Below the pieces are notes generated by a model that saw only the letters and a list, made by a program, of their open reading frames with translations, searched no databases and was not told the origin of the DNA. Shown here in pieces: positions 26,880 through 35,859 of a DNA stretch of 64,000 nt. The stretch is taken from NCBI RefSeq assembly GCF_012516375.2, contig NZ_CP051204.2, forward strand, positions 2,542,001 to 2,606,000, given 5' to 3'. Each line of letters starts with the position of its first letter. The stretch's first letter is position 1. The position numbers and the translations under genes are program-made. Source of the stretch: Chitinophaga oryzae (GTDB lineage: Bacteria; Bacteroidota; Bacteroidia; Chitinophagales; Chitinophagaceae).

Positions 26880-27764
26880 ATGAGTAACCTGCTGGACCCG
26901 AAAGTATTGCTGGCTATCAAAGACCTGCCGCTCGCCGCTAAAACGGCGGTGGATGGCTTTATGGCCGGAATGCATGCCAGCAGGGTAAAAGGAGCCGGAC
27001 TGGAATTCAGCCAGTACCGCAGCTATCAGCCGGGAGATGATCTCCGCTGGCTCGACTGGAAGATGTATGCCCGCTCCGACAGGTATTATATCCGGGAGTC
27101 GGAAATGGAAACCAGCATCGACATCAGTTTCCTGGTAGATGCCAGCAATTCCATGCTCCATACGGAAGACGGGATCTCTAAAATAAATTACGCCCGTTAC
27201 CTCGCGGCTTCGCTCGCTTACCTGGCGCATCTCCAGGGCGACGCAGCCGGACTGGCGGTGCTGCACCATGGCCGCCTGTTTACCATGACGGCCAGAAGAG
27301 AAGCCCAGCACATGGCACGCCTGTATTACCAGCTGGAGCAAATACAGCCAGGCGGTACTTTTACAGCGCCTGTACAATACCGCGATCTCTTCAGCGGTCC
27401 GCATAACCGGCAGCTGCTCATCTTCATCACGGATTATTATGAGCAGTCGGGTGAAATCACCACCCTGTTACAAACATTATCGGCCCTGGGGCACGAAATA
27501 CTGGTGTTTCACCTGCTCGGAGAAAAGGAATGCACCGGCGATTTCAGGGGCTACGATGCGGTAGAAGACCTGGAAACAGGCCAGCGGCTGGAACTGACGG
27601 GCATTGCTGATACGAACTATCCTTCAAGGCTTGAACAATACAACGATCACCTGCGTACACAATTGCTGCAGCGGCGTATCTATTACCGGCAACTGCTGCT
27701 GCAGGAGCCGCTGGATACCGCCCTCCGCGATTTTCTGAACCAGCGTAATAAAATGAGAAAATAG
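26880..27764 (+). CDS. DUF58 protein with von Willebrand A-like core
   Basis: 294 residues. The DUF58 signature is YRSYQPGDDLRWLDWKMYAR (46-65). The vWA strand IDISFLVDASNSM carries a MIDAS-type DxSxS (D87, S89, S91). No transmembrane segment is visible. It is the usual partner of MoxR ATPases; its metal-binding fold is thought to mediate protein-protein contacts. It sits between moxR (5-base gap) and the BatA-like gene (2-base gap), so expression is tightly coupled. Confidence 0.92.
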   Translation: MSNLLDPKVLLAIKDLPLAAKTAVDGFMAGMHASRVKGAGLEFSQYRSYQPGDDLRWLDWKMYARSDRYYIRESEMETSIDISFLVDASNSMLHTEDGISKINYARYLAASLAYLAHLQGDAAGLAVLHHGRLFTMTARREAQHMARLYYQLEQIQPGGTFTAPVQYRDLFSGPHNRQLLIFITDYYEQSGEITTLLQTLSALGHEILVFHLLGEKECTGDFRGYDAVEDLETGQRLELTGIADTNYPSRLEQYNDHLRTQLLQRRIYYRQLLLQEPLDTALRDFLNQRNKMRK

Positions 27765-27766
27765 TT

Positions 27767-29098
27767 TTGCTGCACCTGCTACAACCCATATGGATGACGC
27801 TTGCCGCCGGAATAGCCGTTCCGGTGTTTATCCACTTGTGGCATCGCCGCCCGGGAAAAGTACTCCGGATCAGCAGCATTCAACTGCTCACGGCCGCTTC
27901 GGTACGACATGCCCGCAGCTGGCGGGTGTCTGACTGGTGGCTGTTGCTGCTGCGCTGCCTGCTGATCATCCTGCTGGCGTTGTTGTTGTCTCAACCGGTT
28001 TGGCGCCGGCCGCTGACGGCCCACACCGTAAAAGGCTGGGTGGTGGCGGAAAAGACGGCATATCCCGCTTTCCGCATGCAAATCGATTCTTTGTTGCGGC
28101 AGGGATTTCAATTACATGCCCCCGATACCGGTTTGGCACGCCTGCACCGGCCGGAAAACCTCCCGCCCGATACCCCTGCTGCCGCTTACTGGGCACTGCT
28201 ATGGGCACTTTCCCGAAAGGTGCCGGCAGATCTGCCGGTATATCTTTTTACGGGCAACCGGCTCGCCCGTTTCTCAGGGCCCATGCCGGCGGTGGGTTTA
28301 TCCCTTCACTGGCAGACAATGACGCCGCCGGATTCGGTTGATAACTGGAATGACTATACGTATTTGGCGGATAGTGACAGCCTCCGTATCCGGAAGGGCA
28401 GGAGCACTCCGTCGGGCACCACTTTCAGTTTCGTCGATACATTGCCCGGCGCTGCTGATACGGCCACTTTGCATTATACCATCTATACCGATAAATACCA
28501 GGAAGACGCCCGCTACCTCGCGGCCGCGCTGAAAGCGGTACAGCAATATACCCACCGGAAAATCAACCTGCTGCTGGTAAAAGAGGCTGCCGTCATACCC
28601 GCTTCGCAGGACTGGCTCTGGTGGCTGTCCGACAACCCCGTGCCGGCCGGCATCAAGGCCGGACGGGTAATACGTTATGCTACCGGTACGCCACAGCCCG
28701 TGGCAGCCACCGTCGCCGGTACTAACATCCGCGTCTTTCAGCGCCTGCCGGTAAAAGATACCACCGGCGCCGCATGGCCCGACAGCTACGGTAACCCGTT
28801 GCTCGCCAGGGACCAGCTTTATACGCACTTTCACCCGGCATGGAATGAACTGCCCTGGAGCGGCGATTTTCCCCAAAAGTTGCTGGAACTGTTATATCCT
28901 GCCGCTGTTGATAAACAACATGACCGCCGTAGCATAGACGCCCGGCAACTCGTATTGCCGGTGCACGCGGCCGTAGCGAAACCGGCCGTCAACCCTCTGC
29001 AGGAAACGCCATTGGAGAAAATAACCTGGGGTATCCTGTTGCTGGTATTTTGCGCAGAACGATATCTCTCATTCAAAACGGGAATAGCCCATGAATAA
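27767..29098 (+). CDS. BatA-like membrane protein (aerotolerance N-terminal domain)
   Basis: 443 residues. The start is TTG at 27767, giving MLHLLQPIWMTLAAGIAVPVFIHLWHRRPGK, which is the BatA N-terminal domain: one membrane helix ending in a basic box. A second helix follows (WWLLLLRCLLIILLALLLSQPVW, about 65-87). An ATG at 27794 is possible but would cut the conserved N-terminus. A long periplasmic region comes next, and a short hydrophobic segment near the C-terminus (WGILLLVFCAERYLSF). No vWA MIDAS is apparent in the middle. It overlaps the next gene by 8 bases. Confidence 0.85.
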   Translation: MLHLLQPIWMTLAAGIAVPVFIHLWHRRPGKVLRISSIQLLTAASVRHARSWRVSDWWLLLLRCLLIILLALLLSQPVWRRPLTAHTVKGWVVAEKTAYPAFRMQIDSLLRQGFQLHAPDTGLARLHRPENLPPDTPAAAYWALLWALSRKVPADLPVYLFTGNRLARFSGPMPAVGLSLHWQTMTPPDSVDNWNDYTYLADSDSLRIRKGRSTPSGTTFSFVDTLPGAADTATLHYTIYTDKYQEDARYLAAALKAVQQYTHRKINLLLVKEAAVIPASQDWLWWLSDNPVPAGIKAGRVIRYATGTPQPVAATVAGTNIRVFQRLPVKDTTGAAWPDSYGNPLLARDQLYTHFHPAWNELPWSGDFPQKLLELLYPAAVDKQHDRRSIDARQLVLPVHAAVAKPAVNPLQETPLEKITWGILLLVFCAERYLSFKTGIAHE

Positions 29099-31232
29099 CG
29101 TCAACGGTCATATGAAAATAGCCGGTATCCGCACCCGCTGGGTGCAAAGCCAGCTATTGCGGTATGGCTTGTTGTCCATAGCCCTGGCGGCGCCGCTGGC
29201 GCTGTTTGGCGCTATCCCGGCTGTTATCGGGGGCATTTTGTCACTGGCAGTGCAGTTGTGGTGGCATCAACCCTGGCGCCTGCAGGAAGAAGAAGTGGCC
29301 CGTTACCTGGACCAGACGTTCCCCGAGCTGGAAGACAGCGCTGCGTTGCTGCTGAAGCCGGCGGCCGGCCGGAACCTGCTGGAAACGCTGCAAACGGAGA
29401 AGATCAGTCCCGTACTGGACAACCTGCAACTGCCCGGTAAATTTTACCGCCCGCTACGCCAGGCTGCCCTGGTTGCATTGTTTATGGTAACATTCACGAT
29501 AGGTTGGCATATGCTGAACAACTATCTGGCAAAACTGCCGGTAACGGCCAACAACGCCCCGGGTGCAACCGCACGGCCTGAAAAAGTACTGCCCGGCATC
29601 AAAAGCGTACAGATCACGTTACAACCGCCGGCTTATATGCGCCGTTCAGCCCATACCCAGTCAGCATTCAATATCACTACGCCTGATAGCTCCCTGGTAA
29701 AATGGGAAATACATACGAATAAAGAAGTACAGGAACTGGCCCTGCTGTTCAACGACAGCACCCGGCTGACCTTACAGCCGGATGCGGCGCATACTACGTG
29801 GACGGCTATACGGACTGTCCGCAAATCAGGATTCTACCAGGTATCCATGAACGGCAGTCTCTCGGAGCTGTACCAGTTACAACTGTTGCCCGACCAGCTG
29901 CCGGTGATACGTATCACCAACCCCAAGCCCCTTACAACGATAGAATTCGGGCAATCCACCAAAGTGAACGTACAGGCAGCCCTGACAGATGACTATGGCA
30001 TCCGGGACACACGCATAGCGCTAACCATCACCAGCGGCAGCGGAGAGGCCGTTCGCTTCAAAGACCAGGAACTGTCATTCGATAACAGCTTCAGCGCTCA
30101 GCTGCCGCAATACCAGGTGAGCAAAACGCTGGACCTCTCTGCCATGGGACTGAAACCCGGCGATGAACTGTATTTTCATATACGCGTGACCGATACCCGC
30201 CGGCAGGAAAACCGCTCGGACGTGTATATCATCACCCTGCCGGATACCGCACAGCTCTTCAGTATGGAAGGCATGGTGACCGGCGTGGCCTTTAAGCCGG
30301 AATACTTCCGCAGTCAGCGCCAGATCATCCTCGACGCGGAACAGCTGCTCCGGGAGAAAGACAGCATCGGTACGGCAAAATTCAACAGCCGCAGCAACGA
30401 CCTCGGCACCGATCAGAAGCTGCTGCGCCTGCGCTATGGTAAATTCCTCGGCGAAGAATCGGAGTCCAACGTGGGAGATCCCCGCGTGGCGGCGGAAGAA
30501 GGGCATGATGATCATGACCATGGTCACGATCATCACGGCAAAGAAGAACAGGGGGCTGTGGACCCCAAAGACTTTGGCAACGCCGCCAAAGTACTGGATG
30601 AGTTTACGGATAAACATGACAACGCGGAAGACGCCACTTTCTTTGATCCGGAGATCAAAAAACAGCTGAAAGCCACCCTGACGGAGATGTGGAAGTCGGA
30701 GTTACAGCTCCGGCTGTATAAGCCACAGGAGGCATTGCCGTTCGCCTATAAGGCGCTTCGCCTGCTGAAAGACCTTCAGCAGCAGTCCCGCGTGTACGTC
30801 GCCAAGACAGGCGTTAAAACCACGCCGCTGAAGCCGGAGAAGCGGCTCACCGGCGAACAGGATAAGATTCAGCCACGGCAGCAAAAAGAAACGGTCGCTT
30901 ACCAGGACCAGCTGCTGAATGTGCGGCAGGCGTTAGCCGTTCTCGACGCTATGAAAGCCGGTGATACCAGCGGCCATGCGGCGGTGCTCGGGGAAGCGCA
31001 ACAGCTGCTGGCGACACAGGCGGTTGCTACGCCGGCGGTCTACCTGCCGGCCCTGGAAGCAATGCGCCGCATACAAATGCAGAAAGGCACGGAGAAGGAT
31101 ATACGTACTGCGCAACAGGGGCTGCAGAAAATGCTGAAAGCACCGCCGTTACAACCGCAACGCACACCGGCGCCGGTTGCGCCCTCGCTGCCGCAACATT
31201 ATTTTCATAACCTTAAAACCGGCACGCCATGA
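29091..31232 (+). CDS. DUF4175-like membrane protein with His/Asp-rich stretch
   Basis: 713 residues. Two N-terminal membrane hairpins (LLSIALAAPLALFGAIPAVIGGILSL and ALVALFMVTFTIGWHML), then a large probably periplasmic part with Ig-like beta segments (SVQITLQPPAYMR, PVIRITNPKPLTTIEFGQ). A coiled helical C-terminal half follows, ending Pro-rich. Residues about 471-483 contain six His interleaved with Asp (GHDDHDHGHDHHG), a likely metal-binding loop. The layout resembles DUF4175 proteins found beside MoxR/BatA genes. It overlaps the preceding gene by 8 bases and the next one by 4 (ATGA), so all are translationally coupled. Confidence 0.78.
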   Translation: MNNVNGHMKIAGIRTRWVQSQLLRYGLLSIALAAPLALFGAIPAVIGGILSLAVQLWWHQPWRLQEEEVARYLDQTFPELEDSAALLLKPAAGRNLLETLQTEKISPVLDNLQLPGKFYRPLRQAALVALFMVTFTIGWHMLNNYLAKLPVTANNAPGATARPEKVLPGIKSVQITLQPPAYMRRSAHTQSAFNITTPDSSLVKWEIHTNKEVQELALLFNDSTRLTLQPDAAHTTWTAIRTVRKSGFYQVSMNGSLSELYQLQLLPDQLPVIRITNPKPLTTIEFGQSTKVNVQAALTDDYGIRDTRIALTITSGSGEAVRFKDQELSFDNSFSAQLPQYQVSKTLDLSAMGLKPGDELYFHIRVTDTRRQENRSDVYIITLPDTAQLFSMEGMVTGVAFKPEYFRSQRQIILDAEQLLREKDSIGTAKFNSRSNDLGTDQKLLRLRYGKFLGEESESNVGDPRVAAEEGHDDHDHGHDHHGKEEQGAVDPKDFGNAAKVLDEFTDKHDNAEDATFFDPEIKKQLKATLTEMWKSELQLRLYKPQEALPFAYKALRLLKDLQQQSRVYVAKTGVKTTPLKPEKRLTGEQDKIQPRQQKETVAYQDQLLNVRQALAVLDAMKAGDTSGHAAVLGEAQQLLATQAVATPAVYLPALEAMRRIQMQKGTEKDIRTAQQGLQKMLKAPPLQPQRTPAPVAPSLPQHYFHNLKTGTP

Positions 31233-32668
31233 CCAGCTGGAACTACTTTTTGTTGGTGATCGGCGTCATCATAGCCGGCTGGCTGATCACACAGGAGGTG
31301 CGCCGTCCGAAAAAACAACGGCTGGCAGCACGCATCATCGCTACGCTGGTCGCGATAATATGCCTGCTGCTGGCGGGATGGCCCGTGTATGTCCCGCGCA
31401 GCGAAACGCCGCCGGCTCCTGCTGTGAAAGTCACTGCCCCGGCAGCGGGCATCGTCGCCTGTGACTGGCCCCGCCGTCTGTCTGCCGGCAGCGAATGGGT
31501 GGTGCAGGGAAGATACCGGAATAATACTGCCCGCCCCGTTACTTTACGGCTGGCCGGTTTTGATACTACCCTGGATTCTCTGGTGATAGCGGCTCAGCAG
31601 GACTCCTCCTTTTCCCTCAGCGCCCTGCCCCTGCATCAGGGCAGGGCAGTGTACCGCATCACCGCTATGGCGGGAAACGATACGCTGGAACAACAGCCGT
31701 TGCCGCTGGAGGTCACGCCCGTCACGCCGCTGACAGTGCTTTTCCTGGCGCAGGCCCCCGATTTTGAAAACCGCTTCCTGGCCGACTGGCTGGTGCAACA
31801 GGGAAATGCAGTGGCTATGCGCACACTGGTGGCCAAAAACAAATACCTGCTACGGTTCTCCAATTTCCCGCAACAGTCGCTCGATGTGCTTACGCCGGCC
31901 CTGCTCGATAAATTTGATGTGGTGATCGCTCAGGCCGGCGCTATCGATAAAAATACCCGTACCCGCCTTGAAGAGGCGGGCATAGGACTGGTGCTTAAAG
32001 CAGACAGCGCCGGAACACAGCCGCGTCCCGTCCGGCTGAAACTCCGCTCAGGACGCCGCTTGCCGGCCTTGTCCACCGGTCCGGGACAGCTACTGCCCGC
32101 GGGCGGCGGTCAGCTGCCGTTGGTAACAGACAGCCTGCATCGCGCTTATGTAACGGTATCGCTCGCCGGCGGAGGTAAACTGGTACGTACCCATCTCTTC
32201 AACACCTACAGCTGGCAGCTGGAAGGGCAATCCGCTGCCTATGGTCAATATTGGTCCGCCGTTCTGGAGGCGGCCGCCCGGAAAAAGGCTGCTGCCGAAA
32301 AAATAACCGTACTTCCGGCCATCGCGCGGGTATACCGGCCACTGGACATACAACTGGAAACTACTGCCACGCCGGCGGTACAGGCGGGCGGCATTGTTTT
32401 GCCGCTGGCGCAGCATCCCTGGCTGCCTTACCGCTATAGCGGCACCTGGTGGCCGCTGAAGACCGGCTGGCAACAGATCCGCACCGGTACCGGCGTCTCC
32501 TGGAATTATATCTTCCGGGAAGATGATTGGAAAAATTTACAGGCTACGGCCTATTCCCCGGCGCCCGCGCCGCCGCGGCAGACAAACCTCGTGCCGTTGT
32601 CCCCCCTGTGGTGGCTGTTGCCCTTGTTCTTCGCGCTCATCTTTTTATGGTGGGAAAAGAAAATGTGA
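31229..32668 (+). CDS. Membrane protein of MoxR/BatA operon, unknown function
   Basis: 479 residues. Two N-terminal helices (YFLLVIGVIIAGWLIT and IIATLVAIICLLLAGW) flank a short basic loop, and a C-terminal helix (LWWLLPLFFALIFLWW) ends in the basic tail EKKM. The periplasmic middle begins with an Ig-like domain (RYRNNTARPVTLRLAG). A GATase1/Rossmann-like part follows (TVLFLAQAPDFENRFLADWL, KFDVVIAQAG). This topology is what is expected for the large partner in Bacteroidota BatA-type clusters, but no named family was recognised. Last gene of the operon before a 167-base gap. Confidence 0.75.
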   Translation: MTSWNYFLLVIGVIIAGWLITQEVRRPKKQRLAARIIATLVAIICLLLAGWPVYVPRSETPPAPAVKVTAPAAGIVACDWPRRLSAGSEWVVQGRYRNNTARPVTLRLAGFDTTLDSLVIAAQQDSSFSLSALPLHQGRAVYRITAMAGNDTLEQQPLPLEVTPVTPLTVLFLAQAPDFENRFLADWLVQQGNAVAMRTLVAKNKYLLRFSNFPQQSLDVLTPALLDKFDVVIAQAGAIDKNTRTRLEEAGIGLVLKADSAGTQPRPVRLKLRSGRRLPALSTGPGQLLPAGGGQLPLVTDSLHRAYVTVSLAGGGKLVRTHLFNTYSWQLEGQSAAYGQYWSAVLEAAARKKAAAEKITVLPAIARVYRPLDIQLETTATPAVQAGGIVLPLAQHPWLPYRYSGTWWPLKTGWQQIRTGTGVSWNYIFREDDWKNLQATAYSPAPAPPRQTNLVPLSPLWWLLPLFFALIFLWWEKKM

Positions 32669-32822
32669 CGAGTGGCTGAAAAATGTAAGGAAAAAAAATT
32701 AGCTTAGAATGCTATTAGGGGTTACGGGGTTTTATGCTCATGAGAATTGCATCACCATGCTGTCAATGGTGCATGGAATCACAGATACCCGCTGTCAACT
32801 AGAATCTAAACCAAACTAAACC

Positions 32823-32827
32823 GGAGG
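32823..32827 (+). promoter_or_regulatory. Shine-Dalgarno-like GGAGG of tldD-1
   Basis: GGAGG ends eight bases before the TTG start at 32836. Clear SD sequences are rare in this window, and this one supports the TTG start. Confidence 0.6.
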
Positions 32828-32835
32828 ACTTCCCA

Positions 32836-34473
32836 TTGAAACGTAAAGACTTTATCCAGCTATCCGCTATGGGGCTGGGAGCACTCGTCCTGCCGAATTT
32901 TTCTGCTTTCGGCACACCCGTCGACCCATCACGCTTTCTCAATGATGGCATGGACGTAAAACTCAAGAAACAACTGGCAGATGTGGCGCTTAACACCGCC
33001 CGCAGTAAAGGAGCCACCTATGCAGACGTACGCATCGGCAGGTATCTCAACCAGTTTGTCGTAACCCGCGAAGCCCGCGTACAGAACGTCGCCAACGCGG
33101 AATCCTTTGGCGTGGGTATCCGCGTGATCGCCAACGGCTGTTGGGGTTTTGCCGCTACCAACACTGTCACCAAAGAAGCCATCGCGAAAGCGGCGGAAAG
33201 AGCGGTAGCGGTAGCAAAAGCCAATTCCCGCGTAACTACCACGCCGGTGCAGCTGGCCCCGCAGAAAGGTTATGGCGAGGTGTCATGGAAAACACCTATC
33301 GTACAAAGCGCCTTCACCATACCGGTGAAAGATAAAGTTGACCTGCTGCTCAATGTGAACAGCATCGCCATGAAAGGCGGCGCCAACTTTGTCAACTCTG
33401 CCATCCTGGCTATCAACGAACAGAAATATTTCGCGTCTACTGACGGCTCTTATATCGATCAGGACATTCATCGCCTGTTCCCTACTTTTACGGTCACTAA
33501 AATAGACCGCGCCAGCGGCAAATTCGAAACCCGCAAATCACTCAGCTCTCCCGTAGGCATGGGGTACGAATATCTGACGCCCACAGCAGACAATAAAGTC
33601 GGAGGTGTCGTTACCCGTTACAAAGACCGGTACGATATGCTGGAAGACGTAAAAAATGCTACCGCAGATGTAGACCAGAAACTGAAAGCCAAATCCGTAG
33701 AACCGGGTAAATACGACCTGGTACTGGACCCTTCCCATCTCTGGCTCACCATCCACGAATCGGTAGCACACCCCACGGAACTGGACCGCGTACTGGGTTA
33801 TGAAGCCAATTACGCCGGCACCAGCTTCCTCACCCTCGACAAATGGAAGTCACGCAATTTCCAGTTTGGCAGCAAGCTGGTCAACGTAGTGGCGGATAAA
33901 CTGCAACCCGGCTCCCTTGGCGCCGTAGGCTATGACGATGAAGGCGTGCAATGCGGCCAGTGGGACCTGATCAAAGACGGCGTGCTGGTCAACTACCAGG
34001 CTATCCGTGATCAGGCGCATATCATCGGCCTCGATCATTCCCAGGGATGCTGCTATGCCCAAAGCTGGGCGGACGTGCAGTTCCAGCGTATGCCCAACGT
34101 ATCGCTGCAGCCCGGAAAAGAAAAACTCAGCGTGGACGATATGATCAAAAACGTGGAAAAAGGCATCTACATCATCGGTGACGGCTCCTTCTCCATCGAT
34201 CAGCAACGGTACAATTTCCAGTTCGGCGGACAGACGTTCTACGAAATCAAAGACGGAAAGATTGCCGGTATGCTGAAAGACGTGGCTTACCAGGCCAATA
34301 CGCAGGAGTTCTGGAACAGCTGTACCGCCATCGCGGACAAGAGCGACTACCGTCTCGGCGGCGCCTTCAACGACGGCAAGGGACAGCCCGGCCAGTCCAA
34401 CGCCGTGTCCCATGGCAGTTCCACAACCCGTTTTAATGGTGTAAATGTTATTAACACAGCAAGAAAAATCTGA
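32836..34473 (+). CDS. TldD-family zinc metalloprotease, copy 1
   Basis: 545 residues. The metal motif is HESVAH (H307-E308-xxx-H312 in LWLTIHESVAHPTELDRVLGYE). A Cys near the C-terminus (C496, EFWNSCTAIA) may be the third zinc ligand, as in E. coli TldD. TldD works as a heterodimer with TldE/PmbA on unfolded peptides, such as the microcin B17 leader and CcdA. The TTG start gives MKRKDFIQLSAMGLGALVLP, a hydrophobic N-terminus with a weak Tat-like box. This extension is absent from E. coli TldD and suggests export. It is followed after 10 bases by its tldE partner, and repeated as a tandem copy at 35860. Confidence 0.92.
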   Translation: MKRKDFIQLSAMGLGALVLPNFSAFGTPVDPSRFLNDGMDVKLKKQLADVALNTARSKGATYADVRIGRYLNQFVVTREARVQNVANAESFGVGIRVIANGCWGFAATNTVTKEAIAKAAERAVAVAKANSRVTTTPVQLAPQKGYGEVSWKTPIVQSAFTIPVKDKVDLLLNVNSIAMKGGANFVNSAILAINEQKYFASTDGSYIDQDIHRLFPTFTVTKIDRASGKFETRKSLSSPVGMGYEYLTPTADNKVGGVVTRYKDRYDMLEDVKNATADVDQKLKAKSVEPGKYDLVLDPSHLWLTIHESVAHPTELDRVLGYEANYAGTSFLTLDKWKSRNFQFGSKLVNVVADKLQPGSLGAVGYDDEGVQCGQWDLIKDGVLVNYQAIRDQAHIIGLDHSQGCCYAQSWADVQFQRMPNVSLQPGKEKLSVDDMIKNVEKGIYIIGDGSFSIDQQRYNFQFGGQTFYEIKDGKIAGMLKDVAYQANTQEFWNSCTAIADKSDYRLGGAFNDGKGQPGQSNAVSHGSSTTRFNGVNVINTARKI

Positions 34474-34483
34474 TCTAACGCAC

Positions 34484-35818
34484 ATGGCTATACTTAAAAA
34501 AGAAGCAGCAAAAGCATTACTGCAAAAAGTGCTGGCCCATTCCAAAGCAGATGAATGCGAAGTGTCGCTGCGGGGGGAAGAAGGGGGCAATATCCGCTAT
34601 GCACGTAACGCTATCTCTACCGCAGGTGATATCGATAACACGGTCCTCTCCGTCACCTCCTATTTTGGTAAACGTTCCGGTACGGCCACCATCAACGAGT
34701 TTGATGATGCCGCCCTCGAAAGGGTAGTGCGCCGTGCGGAAGAACTGGCCCGCCTGGCGCCGGAAAACCCGGAATATATGCCGCTGCGCGGACCGGTGGA
34801 TTTTAAAGAATCCAAAACATATGTGCCGGCTACCGCCGCCATCACGCCCGATACCCGCGCCGATGCCGTGGCCCAAAGCATACAGGTGGCCAAAGAAGCT
34901 CAACTGGAAGCTGCCGGTTTTATTGAGAATACCACCAGTTTCTCCGCGATACTCAACTCCAAAGGACTTTTTGCCTACGAGACAGATACCAATGTGGTGT
35001 TTACCATCACCACCCGCAACAGCGCCGGTACCGGCTCCGGTTTTGCCGCCCGCGGGTTCAACGATGTCAGTCGCCTCGATACGCTCTCCGCTACCAAAAC
35101 AGCTGCCGCTAAAGCCAACAGCTCCGCCGGCGCCAAAGCGATAGAGCCGGGCAAATACACCGTCATCCTCGAACCGGTAGCAGCGACCTATATGCTGGAA
35201 AATATGTTCCGCGGCCTCGACGCCCGTAACGCCGACGAAGGCCGCAGCTTTATGAGCAAACCCGGTGGCGGCAACCGTATCGGGGAACAGCTCATGGATG
35301 ACAAGGTGACCATCTACTCCGATCCCTTCCATCCCGATCTTCCCGCCGGCACCTGGAACCGCGAAGGATTCCCGCTGGAAAAAACAACATGGATCGATAA
35401 AGGCGTTGTTAAAAATCTCGCTTATTCCCAGTACTGGGCTAAAAATAAAGGCGTTCAACCAGTACCTATGCCATCCAATATCATCATGGAAGGCGGCACC
35501 GCATCGCTGGAGGAACTGATCAAAAGCACAGAGAAAGGCATCCTGGTGTCCCGCCTGTGGTATATCCGCCTCGTAGACGCGCAGACACTGCTGCTCACAG
35601 GCCTTACCCGTGACGGGACCTTCTACATCGAAAACGGTGAGATCAAATACCCGATTAAAAACCTCCGCTTTAACGAAAGCCCCGTGATCATGCTCAATAA
35701 CGTAGAGGCATTGGGGAAAACGGAGAGGAGCCTCAGTATTGAGTCTTACCGGAGTTTTCTGATTCCGCCGATGAAAATAAGGGACTTCACTTTTACGTCT
35801 CTTTCCGACGCTATCTAA
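34484..35818 (+). CDS. TldE/PmbA-family protein, copy 1
   Basis: 444 residues from the ATG at 34484, which matches the start of the paralogue at 37497 (MPILTKEAAQALLKKV). The longer frame from 34445 overlaps tldD and was rejected. PmbA-type features: DECEVSLRGEEGGNIRYARNAIS, AAGFIENTTSFSAILNSKGLF, FHPDLPAGTWNREGFPLEKTTWIDKGVVKNL, and GLTRDGTFYIENGEIKYPIKNLRFNESPVIML. It has no HExxxH, as expected for the non-catalytic partner. It also has no signal sequence although its TldD partner does. The pair may be exported together or work on different sides (inference). Confidence 0.92.
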   Translation: MAILKKEAAKALLQKVLAHSKADECEVSLRGEEGGNIRYARNAISTAGDIDNTVLSVTSYFGKRSGTATINEFDDAALERVVRRAEELARLAPENPEYMPLRGPVDFKESKTYVPATAAITPDTRADAVAQSIQVAKEAQLEAAGFIENTTSFSAILNSKGLFAYETDTNVVFTITTRNSAGTGSGFAARGFNDVSRLDTLSATKTAAAKANSSAGAKAIEPGKYTVILEPVAATYMLENMFRGLDARNADEGRSFMSKPGGGNRIGEQLMDDKVTIYSDPFHPDLPAGTWNREGFPLEKTTWIDKGVVKNLAYSQYWAKNKGVQPVPMPSNIIMEGGTASLEELIKSTEKGILVSRLWYIRLVDAQTLLLTGLTRDGTFYIENGEIKYPIKNLRFNESPVIMLNNVEALGKTERSLSIESYRSFLIPPMKIRDFTFTSLSDAI

Positions 35819-35859
35819 AAGGTTATCATACCCCATTCACATCCTTTAATCCTGCTATA

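Noticed and set aside
34517..35836. 439-codon open frame antisense to tldE-1
   Set aside because: The opposite strand encodes a full PmbA protein, and the frame has no signal, motif or promoter.
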